A DNA stretch of 64,000 nucleotides from DAITQM01 sp039794245 (GTDB taxonomy: Bacteria; Pseudomonadota; Gammaproteobacteria; Xanthomonadales; Wenzhouxiangellaceae). Positions 7,413 to 15,727 of the stretch are shown piece by piece. Each line of letters begins with the position of its first letter. Position 1 is the stretch's first letter. The notes below the pieces were generated by a model that ran no database searches, had not been told where the DNA came from, and worked only from the letters and a program-made list of their open reading frames with translations. The position numbers and the translations under genes are program-made. Location: NCBI GenBank assembly GCA_039794245.1, contig JBDIVS010000014.1, positions 1 through 64,000 of the forward strand, in the 5' to 3' direction.

Positions 7413-9581
7413 ATGCATTTTCTTGTCGAACTCAAACGCCGCCACGTGCTCCGCGTGGCAGTCGCCTATGCCGTCACCAGTTGGGTGCTGATCGAGGTCG
7501 CCGATACGATTTTTCCGCGCCTGGCACTGCCCGAATGGACGGTGACGCTGGTGATCGCACTTTTGGCCATCGGTTTTCCGCTGGCCCTCGTTCTTTCCTG
7601 GTTTTTCGAGCTGACGCCGGAAGGTGTGCACCGCACCGCGTCCGATCCCACTCTCGCCGCCGAGACTCACGCCTCGTTGAAGATGACCGGCCGGCGGCTC
7701 GATTATCTGGTGATCGCGCTGCTGTCGATCGCCGTCGGCTATTTCTTCTGGGAAAGCCGCCTCAGGCCAGACGAATCTGCCGTCGCAGCCACACCGGGGC
7801 CGGTGGCCGTCGCCGTCCTGCCGTTCGCCAATATCAGCTCCGAGCCCGATCAGGAGTATTTCTCCGACGGCCTGTCGGAGGATATACTCAATCTGCTGGC
7901 GCAAATTCCCGAACTCAGGGTCACCGCCCGGACCTCGTCGTTCTCCTTCAAGGGTAAAAATGCGTCGATCGCGGAGATCGCCCACACACTTGGCGTCACG
8001 CACATTCTCGAGGGCGGGGTACGCAAGGCAGGAGATCGACTACGCATTACCGCACAGTTGATCAAGACCGACGATGGTTTTCACTTGTGGTCGGCAAGCT
8101 ACGACCGCCGGCTCGAAGACGTGTTTGCGGTTCAAAGCGAAATCGCCGCGGCCATCGCCGCGGCGCTGCGGGTCAAACTGGTCGCGCCCGGCCGCGCCCG
8201 GCCGGCGCTGCCAAAAACCGATTCGCTCGCGACCTACGAACGTTACCTGCAGGCACACCGGCTGGTCCAAGGCCGTACACGGCAGGGACTGGAAGCGGCG
8301 CAAACCCTGCTCGCCGCGGCGCTTGAATTGGATCAGGACTACGCCCCGGCATACGCCGAAGCGGCAAAAGCGACATTGTTGCTGGCACATTCGCCATTCG
8401 CTTATGGTGAAACTCCGTTCGAGCAGGCATCGGCCGCGGCCAAAGAATACCTCGACCGGGCACTGGAACTCGATCCCGAACTGGCCGAGGCCCATGCCGT
8501 CACCGGCCTGTTGTATCTTTTCTCCCAGGAATGGGAACGGTCCGAAGCGGCACTGGCCCGCGCCCTAGAACTGAACCCCAGCTTGTCTGATGCGCTGAAC
8601 TGGCGGGCGCTCGGCATCTCATCCGCCGGCCGCCTGCGCGACGCCGTCGCCGCCCGCCGCAGTCTGGCCGAACTCGATCCCCTGAACCTGTCCAACCTGG
8701 CCAGTCTTTCCGTATCGCTGATACTCAGCGGCCGGTCCGCCGAAGCCAGCACCGTCGCCCAGCGCCTCCAGCAACGCTTTCCCGACTTGCCGAACGGCTT
8801 CATTCGTCAGGCGGAAGCACTGCTCAATGTAGGGCGCCTGGCCGAAGCGCATACCGCTGCCGGACAGGCACTGGCGATGGCCCTCGCCGATCCTGCCGTT
8901 GCAGTTTCGGCCAGTCTCATTGACTACGCTCTCGGCGAATTCGAGCAACTGGCCGGCCGCCCGGCCAGCCGCTTTTACGGACCGGCGCAAGTCGCGCTCG
9001 GTCACCTCGATGAGGCGATGGAACAGATCTCCGCGCAGGCTGCCGTGGCGCCGGAAGACAGCGATACCGCCTTTGGACTGCTATGCACGCTGTCGGCAGC
9101 CGACCGCCCGGTCGAACTGCTGGATTACTACCGCGAAGCATGGGACAGTCCGGCGGCGCTGGCCGACTATTTCGGCTACGACATGCTGACCGCTGAAACA
9201 GCACCGATCGCCGCCGCCCAGCATTCGCTGGGCCACACTGAAGCGCTGGCCGAAACCCTTGCCGCGTGGGCCGAGCGTCTGGCCTTCATGCGCGAACAAG
9301 GCTACGCCTCAAGCGATTTCGTGATCCAGGAAGCCCACTACCAGGCGCTGACCGGCGAACGCGAAGCCGCACTGGCCAAACTCACCGTGGCCATCGACCT
9401 TGGCTTTCGAGATCCACTGTTGGCCCACGACCCGGCCTTCGTGACACTCGCCGGCGAGCCCGCCTTCCAGTCGCTGGTTCAACGCAACCTTGACCTGATC
9501 GACGCCGAGCGCGCCAAACTCGGCCTGGCGCCGCTGCTGCGAGCCCTGGAAAATGGGTTGACAAGTGATGGAGACCAATGA
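7413..9581 (+). CDS. membrane-anchored TolB-like/TPR protein (copy 1)
   Basis: ATG 7413 is preceded by GGGGGAG. The 722-residue protein starts MHFLVELKRRHVLRVAVAYA and has two or three N-terminal membrane segments, up to about residue 115. A TolB-like N-terminal domain follows (VAVLPFANISSEPDQEYFSD, then RVTARTSSFSFKG and LWSASYDR), then a long helical tetratricopeptide region with repeats around residues 300-480. Proteins of this layout resemble the C-terminal parts of CadC- or adenylate-cyclase-type sensors but lack an effector domain here. The function is unknown; a scaffold or sensor at the inner membrane is inferred. A close paralogue is at 11907. Confidence 0.8.
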   Translation: MHFLVELKRRHVLRVAVAYAVTSWVLIEVADTIFPRLALPEWTVTLVIALLAIGFPLALVLSWFFELTPEGVHRTASDPTLAAETHASLKMTGRRLDYLVIALLSIAVGYFFWESRLRPDESAVAATPGPVAVAVLPFANISSEPDQEYFSDGLSEDILNLLAQIPELRVTARTSSFSFKGKNASIAEIAHTLGVTHILEGGVRKAGDRLRITAQLIKTDDGFHLWSASYDRRLEDVFAVQSEIAAAIAAALRVKLVAPGRARPALPKTDSLATYERYLQAHRLVQGRTRQGLEAAQTLLAAALELDQDYAPAYAEAAKATLLLAHSPFAYGETPFEQASAAAKEYLDRALELDPELAEAHAVTGLLYLFSQEWERSEAALARALELNPSLSDALNWRALGISSAGRLRDAVAARRSLAELDPLNLSNLASLSVSLILSGRSAEASTVAQRLQQRFPDLPNGFIRQAEALLNVGRLAEAHTAAGQALAMALADPAVAVSASLIDYALGEFEQLAGRPASRFYGPAQVALGHLDEAMEQISAQAAVAPEDSDTAFGLLCTLSAADRPVELLDYYREAWDSPAALADYFGYDMLTAETAPIAAAQHSLGHTEALAETLAAWAERLAFMREQGYASSDFVIQEAHYQALTGEREAALAKLTVAIDLGFRDPLLAHDPAFVTLAGEPAFQSLVQRNLDLIDAERAKLGLAPLLRALENGLTSDGDQ

Positions 9582-9738
9582 TGCCGGCAGACGCACAGAG
9601 CCTGATTCAGATAACGGCGGACATCGCGGCCTTGCCGCGCGCTCGATTCGAACCCCGCATAATCAATCTCGAAAGCGAGTATCACGTCGATATCACCAAT
9701 ACCCTCGATTTCCTTTTTTTGGATTCTGGCGGGAATAT

Positions 9739-11760
9739 ATGAAACCTGGAATCTTCATTGCGGCACTGCTGGCCCCGCTGGCGGTCTTCGCACAAACCAC
9801 GATCCGCTACGATTGGTTGACCCAGGGCATGGTATCCGGTGAGTTCGTACTGGCGATCGATGACTCTGGCGAACGCCGCGCGCATTTCGAATTCAACGAC
9901 CGCGGCCGCGGGCCGAAGTTGGAGGAGCGCTATCGGGTCAACGATGCCGGGCTGATCCGCCAATACGAAGTGCGCGGCAAAGCCTACATGGGCGCGCCGG
10001 TGGACGAGCGTTTCGCTTTCGAGAGCGGCGCGGCTCGTTGGCAAAGCACGCTGGAGACAGGCCTTGCCGAAGGTCCGCTCCGCGCGTTCTACCTGGCCAA
10101 TGACGGTACACCGGAACAAATCGCGGCGCTGGCCCGTGCCTTGCTCGCCACTTTGGACCGCTCTTTGCCTCTTTGGCCATCCGGTACGGCGCGTATCGAA
10201 AAAGCGGCCAGCGAATCGATCACGCACGATGGCCGGCGGGCCGATGTGGATCTTTACGCGATTTCCGGGCTCGGCTTCGGCCCGAGCTACGTCTGGCTGG
10301 ACGACCAGCGTGAGCTGTTTGCGCTGTCGATGAGCTGGATGGGACTGGCGCCGAAAGGCCGGGGCGAAGTGCTGCCCCGGCTTGCTGCGCGCCAGCAGGC
10401 CGCGGAGCAGGCGCATTGGCAGGAGCTTGCTTCGCGGCTGACTCATGCGATGCCCGAGGCGATCTGCCTGAAGGACTTCGCTGTGCTCGATGTCGATGCC
10501 GGCCGCCTCATGTCCGGCCACACGGTGCGGATCGAGGACGGGGTGATTGCCGCGGCCGGCGCTGACGACGCCATCGACTGCCGGGGCGTCGCATCCATCG
10601 GCGGCGGAGGGCGTACGCTGATGCCCGGCCTGTGGGACATGCACGTGCACATCGACATCGCCGACGGGCCGCTGCATATCGCCGCGGGCGTGACCACGGT
10701 GCGCGACCTGGCCAACGATCACGACGAACTGATGGACGCGATCGGGCAGTTCGATAAGGGCACCGCAATCGGCCCGCACGTGCATCGCGCTGGGTTTATC
10801 GATGCCCGCGGCCCGTATTCGGCGCCGACCGGCAATCTGGCTGAAACTCTGAAAGAAGCGCTGCGCTTGATCGAAACGATAGACGCGCAAGGCTATCCGC
10901 AGGTCAAAATCTATTCGTCGATTCCGACCGCCTGGGTCGCGCCGATGGCCGCCGAAATCCACCGCCGCGGCCTGCGCCTTTCCGGGCATATTCCAACCGG
11001 TATGAGCGCCGCCGATGCGGTACGCTCCGGCTATGACGAGATCCAGCACATCAACATGCTGTTTTTGAACTTCCTGGCCGGTCCCGGAGACGACACGCGC
11101 ACACCGCTCAGATTCAGTCTCGTGGCCGAGCGCGCTGCGTCGCTGGATCTGGACTCTAATGCAGTACAGGAATTCATCGCTTTGCTCGACGCCAGCGACA
11201 CCGTGATCGATCCGACCATGGCGATTTTCGACAATATGTTCCGGCACCGCTCCGGGGCGATCAGCCCCTCGTATGCGGCTATCGCCGATCATCTGCCGCC
11301 GAATGTCCGGCGCTCGATGCTGGCCGGTGAGATGGATATCGGCGATAGCAACACCGAACGCTATATGGCTTCGGCCGGGGCGCTGCTGGCGATGATCCGC
11401 AAATTACATGAAGCCGGCGTGCCGCTGGTCGCCGGCACCGATGCATTGGCCGGTTTCACCCTGCACCGCGAGTTGGAACTGTATGTCGAAGCCGGCATTC
11501 CGAATGCCGACGTGCTGCACCTGGCGACGATCGGCGCGACCCGTGTCGCCGGCGCCGCTGACCCTACAGGCCGCATCGCCCCGGGTTACATCGCCGACTT
11601 GATCGCGCTGGAAGGCAACCCGTTGGATGACATCAGTGCCGTGCGCAATGTGGCAATGACGCTGAAAGGCAAGCGCCTGTACCGCCCGGATGAGGTCTAT
11701 CGGGCATTGGGCATCGAGCCATTCGTCGCAAGCGTGACCCTGCCGCAAACTTCGAAATAA
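9739..11760 (+). CDS. exported amidohydrolase
   Basis: The start at ATG 9739 gives a signal peptide (MKPGIFIAALLAPLAVFAQ), with GGCGGGA upstream. Of 673 residues the first 260 form an unassigned beta-rich domain. The rest is an amidohydrolase-superfamily TIM barrel: LMPGLWDMHVHID (metal HxH), GVTTVRDLAND, LSGHIPTGMS, DEIQHINM and VAGTDALAGFTLHRELEL, ending with the usual IAPGYIADLIALEGNPLDDI. It should hydrolyse an amide or ester-type substrate in the periplasm, possibly a dipeptide or cyclic imide; the substrate is not predictable. It lies between the two TolB/TPR paralogues, which suggests a duplicated block. Confidence 0.8.
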   Translation: MKPGIFIAALLAPLAVFAQTTIRYDWLTQGMVSGEFVLAIDDSGERRAHFEFNDRGRGPKLEERYRVNDAGLIRQYEVRGKAYMGAPVDERFAFESGAARWQSTLETGLAEGPLRAFYLANDGTPEQIAALARALLATLDRSLPLWPSGTARIEKAASESITHDGRRADVDLYAISGLGFGPSYVWLDDQRELFALSMSWMGLAPKGRGEVLPRLAARQQAAEQAHWQELASRLTHAMPEAICLKDFAVLDVDAGRLMSGHTVRIEDGVIAAAGADDAIDCRGVASIGGGGRTLMPGLWDMHVHIDIADGPLHIAAGVTTVRDLANDHDELMDAIGQFDKGTAIGPHVHRAGFIDARGPYSAPTGNLAETLKEALRLIETIDAQGYPQVKIYSSIPTAWVAPMAAEIHRRGLRLSGHIPTGMSAADAVRSGYDEIQHINMLFLNFLAGPGDDTRTPLRFSLVAERAASLDLDSNAVQEFIALLDASDTVIDPTMAIFDNMFRHRSGAISPSYAAIADHLPPNVRRSMLAGEMDIGDSNTERYMASAGALLAMIRKLHEAGVPLVAGTDALAGFTLHRELELYVEAGIPNADVLHLATIGATRVAGAADPTGRIAPGYIADLIALEGNPLDDISAVRNVAMTLKGKRLYRPDEVYRALGIEPFVASVTLPQTSK

Positions 11761-11906
11761 TGTGGCAGGCGCAAGTACTAATCCAACAGTGTCATTGAGC
11801 ACATCGCACACCGGCACCAGGCTCGCAACGAACAGATGATGAATAAACCCAACAAATGCGGGCTGCCGGCCGGTGAAGTCTCTGCTCACCGGTGGCGGGG
11901 GTGACG

Positions 11907-13640
11907 ATGCACTTTCTTGCCGAGCTCAAACGCCGCCACGTGCTCCGCGTGGCGATCGCCTACGCGGTCACCAGTTGGCTGCTGATCGAGGTGACCGACA
12001 CGATTTTCCCGCGTCTGACGTTGCCCGAATGGTCGGTAACGCTGGTGATCGCACTTTTGGCCATCGGTTTTCCGCTGGCCCTCGTTTTTTCCTGGTTTTT
12101 TGAGCTGACGCCGGAAGGGTTACACCGCACCGCGGTCGATCCCGATCTCGCCGCCGGAACCCACGCCTCGCTCAAGCTGGCCGGCCGGCGGCTCGATTTT
12201 CTGGTCATCGCGCTGCTCGCCGTTGCGCTCGGTTATTTGTTCTGGGAAAGCCGCCTGCGCTCTGACCTGGCGGACACTGAATCTGACCCGGGACCGGTCT
12301 CAATCGCCGTCCTGCCGTTCGCCAATATCAGCTCCGAGCCCGATCAGGAGTATTTCTCGGACGGCCTGACCGAGGAGTTGTTGAACATGCTGGCCCGCCA
12401 TTCCGGCGTGCGCGTCGCGGCACGCACCTCCACTTTTCGCTTCAAAGGCAGCCACGATCCGGTGACCGATATCGGCCGCGCTTTGAATGTCCGCTATCTG
12501 TTGACCGGCACCGTCCGCAAATCGGGCGAAGCCTTGCGCATCAACTCTCAGATCGTCAAAGTGGACGGCGGCTACGTGCTGTGGTCGGCGAGTTACGACC
12601 GCACATTGCGCGATATTTTCCAGATTCAACAGGGGATCGCCGCCGCGGTCACCGGGGCGCTGAAAGGAGAACTGTTGGCCGGCGATGAAATGCCGCACCT
12701 CGACCCGAAGGCTTTCAACTTCGTCCTGCTCGGCCGTTACCACGGCCTACGATTCAGCGTGCAGGACATCCAACTGGCGATTAACGCCTATCAGCAGGCC
12801 ATTGCCATCGATCCCGGATACGCCGCCGCCTGGGCCAACCTGTCACAGGCCCAGGCCAGGCTCGCCGATTTCGGCGCAGTCCCACCTGCTGAAGCCTATG
12901 CCGCTGCCCGCCATTCGGCCGAACGGGCACTGGAAATCGAACCCGATTTGGCTGAGGCGCACCTGGCGCTCGCCTGGATACAGCAGAACTACGATCTCGA
13001 CTGGCTCGGAACCCGCGACAGTCTGCAAAAAACTTATGAACTCGAACCTGGCAACGAGCGGGTGTTGCGCCGGCTCGGCACTTTCGAAATGCTCATCGGT
13101 CACACCGGGCGGGCGATCGAGCTTTTCCGGCAAGCGCTCGCGATCGATCCATTGAATCCAGGCAGTCACCATAATTTCGGCCTTGCGCTGCTGTCCGCCG
13201 GGCGATATACCGACGCCGAACAATCCTTCAGAACCGCCCTCCATTTGGACAGCTCCGGCAGCGCCCGCCATGCGCAGGTCGCCAGCACGCTTTTACTGCA
13301 AGGCCGGTTAGCGGAAGCCGCAGCCGAAATCGAACACGATCAGTCCGAGTTATACCGCTTCATCTTCCAGGCGATGATCTATCATAGTATGGGGCGCGTT
13401 GCCGAATCCGATGCTCTGCTGGCCACCCTGGAAGAGCGCTACGGCAATGAATGGGCTTATCAGATCGCCGAAATATACGCCTGGCGCGGCGCCGCCGACT
13501 CCGCCTTCGACTGGCTCAAGCGCGCCCGCCGGCAGAACGACGCCGGCATCGTCGAAATCAAGATCAGCCCCTACTTCCGCAATCTTCAGGGCGATCCGCG
13601 TCTTGCGGCATTCATCGCGGCGTTGAATTTTCCGGAATGA
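11907..13640 (+). CDS. membrane-anchored TolB-like/TPR protein (copy 2)
   Basis: A 577-residue protein starts at ATG 11907. Its first 210 residues closely follow the protein at 7413 (MHFLAELKRRHVLRVAIAYA, then IAVLPFANISSEPDQEYFSD), and long stretches of DNA are identical. This points to gene duplication with later divergence. After the TolB-like domain (VRYLLTGTVRKSG, YVLWSASYDR) the TPR region is shorter and differs from copy 1. Membrane segments are near residues 15-35, 45-70 and 95-112. No effector domain is seen. A role as a sensor or scaffold is inferred only from architecture. Confidence 0.8.
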   Translation: MHFLAELKRRHVLRVAIAYAVTSWLLIEVTDTIFPRLTLPEWSVTLVIALLAIGFPLALVFSWFFELTPEGLHRTAVDPDLAAGTHASLKLAGRRLDFLVIALLAVALGYLFWESRLRSDLADTESDPGPVSIAVLPFANISSEPDQEYFSDGLTEELLNMLARHSGVRVAARTSTFRFKGSHDPVTDIGRALNVRYLLTGTVRKSGEALRINSQIVKVDGGYVLWSASYDRTLRDIFQIQQGIAAAVTGALKGELLAGDEMPHLDPKAFNFVLLGRYHGLRFSVQDIQLAINAYQQAIAIDPGYAAAWANLSQAQARLADFGAVPPAEAYAAARHSAERALEIEPDLAEAHLALAWIQQNYDLDWLGTRDSLQKTYELEPGNERVLRRLGTFEMLIGHTGRAIELFRQALAIDPLNPGSHHNFGLALLSAGRYTDAEQSFRTALHLDSSGSARHAQVASTLLLQGRLAEAAAEIEHDQSELYRFIFQAMIYHSMGRVAESDALLATLEERYGNEWAYQIAEIYAWRGAADSAFDWLKRARRQNDAGIVEIKISPYFRNLQGDPRLAAFIAALNFPE

Positions 13641-13779
13641 GTGGCTGGCCAGCCGGTTAACGGCAACCACTGCCGTGAAATTGCTCACCGTGTTGAACCG
13701 AGACATTGCAGTGTATTGCGTTGAATCTGGTTGAGTTGTTAACATGTTGTGCGCATGAAAGGGATCTTCCATAACCCTT

Positions 13780-13941
13780 ATGATCCAGATGCGCAATGTG
13801 CCGGCCCGGTTGCACCGCACCCTCAAAGCGCGCGCGGCAATGGAGGGCAAGAGCATGAGTGATCTGTTGTTGGAACAGATCGAAGCTTCACTGGCGCTGC
13901 TGTCGGAGTCGGAGTTACGCGATCGCCTGGGCGGCGCATAG
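13780..13941 (+). CDS. FitA/VapB-like ribbon-helix-helix antitoxin, orphan
   Basis: This 53-residue frame starts at ATG 13780. It reads MIQMRNVPARLHRTLKARAA, then MEGKSMSDLLLEQI and ESELRDRLG. This is the FitA-like Arc/ribbon-helix-helix antitoxin pattern (MIQVRNVPxxLHRxLKARAAxEGxSLSDYLLxEI). Family members run 75-85 residues, so the C-terminal toxin-binding part is shortened. The partner PIN-domain toxin (FitB/VapC) should follow directly, but a fragment of a transporter gene is found instead. It may still fold and bind DNA, or be a remnant. Confidence 0.65.
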   Translation: MIQMRNVPARLHRTLKARAAMEGKSMSDLLLEQIEASLALLSESELRDRLGGA

Positions 13942-13952
13942 CCGTTTGGCAT

Positions 13953-14127
13953 GACACCGGCGGTTACGGCCAGCCGATCATGACCGGAATCCGGTTGAAC
14001 GACACTGGCCTGATCCTCGAGGGCGCGATCCCGGCCGCCGCCCTGGCACTGGTCGTACAGGGTTTTTTTCGAGCTGGTCGAACGCGGCCTGACACCGCGC
14101 GGCTTGCGTCTTCACGCACGCGAATAG
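13953..14127 (+). pseudogene. osmoprotectant ABC transporter permease (OpuBB-like), C-terminal fragment, frameshifted
   Basis: The fragment reads GGYGQPIMTGIRLNDTGLIL, then EGAIPAAALALVVQGFF. After a one-base shift it continues ELVERGLTPRGLRLHARE and stops at TAG 14125-14127. This matches the C-terminus of glycine betaine/choline-type permeases (GGFGQPILTGIRL...LILxGAIPAAxLAL). The frame breaks at a run of seven T at 14063-14069 where six would keep it open. The upstream 80 percent of the gene is missing. The start of the fragment abuts the FitA-like gene, so this is a recombination scar. Confidence 0.65.
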
Positions 14128-14164
14128 CCCACATTTCGATTGACATAGCTAGAAGCTTGATACC

Positions 14165-14914
14165 ATGCCACCACGTTACCGCATACGATTCCCGAAAGTC
14201 GATTTCAGTCACCAGCCCGAAAGCGAGGTGTATTTCCTGCTCGACCGAGACGGTGAAAGCGAGCGCTTTCGGTTTCACGACTACAGCCATATCTATGACA
14301 TCCCCGGCTTGTACGAGCAGGTCTTCTACGATCGCCTCAAATGCGACTCGCCGCACTTTCTGGTGCAGCGGTTGTACGATGTCGTCAAATGCGCTGGTGA
14401 ACATTTCAACGGTCTGCGGGTGTTGGACTTCGGTGCCGGCAACGGCCTGGTCGGTGAAGCGCTTGCGGCTTATGGTATCTCGCGGCTGGTCGGCGCCGAT
14501 ATCTCGGAGTCGGCGCGCCAAGCACTCGAACGCGACCGTCCCGGGCTTTATGACGCCTACTATGTCGCCGATCTCAGTCAACCGCCGGCGGACCTGATCG
14601 AAGAACTCGCCACCTGGCACTTCACCTGCCTGACCACGGTTGCGGCGCTGGGCTTCGACGATATCCCGGAGGCCGCTTTCCGCAACGCATTCAACCTGAT
14701 TCCCGAAGGCGGGTGGATCGCCTTCAATGTCAAGGAAACCTTTCTGGGCGAATCCGACGCCGGCGGTTTCTCGACACTGATCAAGCGCCTGCTGGCCGGT
14801 GAATCGCTGCACCTGCATCACCTGGAACGTTACCGGCACCGCATCTCGGTGGAAGGCAACCCGCTTTACTACTACGCGGCGATCGGCCGCAAGCTGGCGC
14901 CGTGGCACGGCTGA
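14165..14914 (+). CDS. class I SAM-dependent methyltransferase
   Basis: The 249-residue protein has the SAM-binding motif I VLDFGAGNGLVGEAL near residue 88, an acidic motif II (VGADISESARQAL) and a later motif FNLIPEGGWIAFNVKETF. It is a Rossmann-fold methyltransferase. The N-terminal 80 residues (HDYSHIYDIPGLYEQVFYDR) resemble small-molecule or protein methyltransferases of unknown substrate. It is flanked by broken genes on both sides, so context gives no clue to its target. Confidence 0.75.
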   Translation: MPPRYRIRFPKVDFSHQPESEVYFLLDRDGESERFRFHDYSHIYDIPGLYEQVFYDRLKCDSPHFLVQRLYDVVKCAGEHFNGLRVLDFGAGNGLVGEALAAYGISRLVGADISESARQALERDRPGLYDAYYVADLSQPPADLIEELATWHFTCLTTVAALGFDDIPEAAFRNAFNLIPEGGWIAFNVKETFLGESDAGGFSTLIKRLLAGESLHLHHLERYRHRISVEGNPLYYYAAIGRKLAPWHG

Positions 14915-15105
14915 GCCAGTGCCACGGCGGACGAATTTCGATCAAACGGGTTGCACCCATCGATGACACCGAAGTCTCGATCCCGAAGAATCGATTGATA
15001 TCGAATTCCGCGGTGTATACCTTGGCACCACTCCCTGTTTAAGGATAAAATCCGAGCATGAGGTCCACGGTTCCTCAAACCGAGCGGCATGCAGCCTGAG
15101 CCTTG

Positions 15106-15297
15106 ATGAGGCGCTGGAGACGAGCCGGTGGCGAGATGGAGGCGCGGAGACTTGCAGCCTTGCGCGCTCTGAGCGAGCACGAGGCCGCACTGCGCTTTGC
15201 AGCCCAGCTTTGTCTGGAAAGCGCCTGTCCGCTGCGGCCATCCAGTGGTCTGGTCGAGCAGCAGCGCATCTGCGACCGGCTGCGCAACCAGCAATGA
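15106..15297 (+). CDS. small conserved protein, partner of the nucleotidyltransferase
   Basis: The 63-residue frame from ATG 15106 has EARRLAALRALSEHEAALRF and a tail SSGLVEQQRICDRLRNQQ. Its stop overlaps the next start (ATGA at 15294-15297), so translation was coupled to the nucleotidyltransferase gene. Short helical partners of this kind precede such nucleotidyltransferases in toxin-antitoxin-like pairs. The pairing is a recollection, and the N-terminus may be degraded. Confidence 0.5.
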   Translation: MRRWRRAGGEMEARRLAALRALSEHEAALRFAAQLCLESACPLRPSSGLVEQQRICDRLRNQQ

Positions 15298-15699
15298 ACT
15301 TCGGCCCGGTCCTCGATGCTGCGCTCGAAGCGCAACGTGCCTGCGCCAAGTTTGGGCTGAAGTGTTGCGTGATCGGCGGTGTGGCTTCGCAGCGCTGGGG
15401 CGAACCGCAGTTTCACTGCCGATACCCATCTGTCTGTACTGGTCGAGCCCGGCGCGGAAGGGCGCACCGCCCACGATTTGCTGGCCGAGTTGCCGGCCCG
15501 AATCGAAAACGCAGCCGAATTTGCCGCGCGCGACAAGGACTGGGCTGACGTCACCAGCATCCTCGAACGGCCAGGCGGCAAACTCGATTTGGAAATCGTC
15601 CGGTCCGAACTCGCGCCGCTCGTAGCGGCCAAGGAAGCGCTGGAGATTGACGAACAACTCAAACATCGAATTCAACGGCATTGGAAGCCTGATCAATGA
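15294..15699 (+). pseudogene. nucleotidyltransferase (AbiEii/MNT-like), internally deleted and frameshifted
   Basis: The start MNFGPVLDAALEAQRACAKF and IGGVASQRWGEP is the N-terminus of a nucleotidyltransferase-fold protein in which GG...RWGEP precedes the catalytic acidic residues. After about 40 residues the frame is lost. A second frame (from about 15415) supplies LVEPGAEGRTAHDLLAELPA, then DWADVTSILERPGGKLDLEI and ELAPLVAAKEA, a C-terminal domain. The central catalytic segment between the two parts is missing. The full-length family is about 190-200 residues. It is a dead toxin-like enzyme; the assignment to a toxin-antitoxin pair is inferred. Confidence 0.55.
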
Positions 15700-15727
15700 T
15701 TCAATTTGTTGGCCCGGAGATTGTGAA

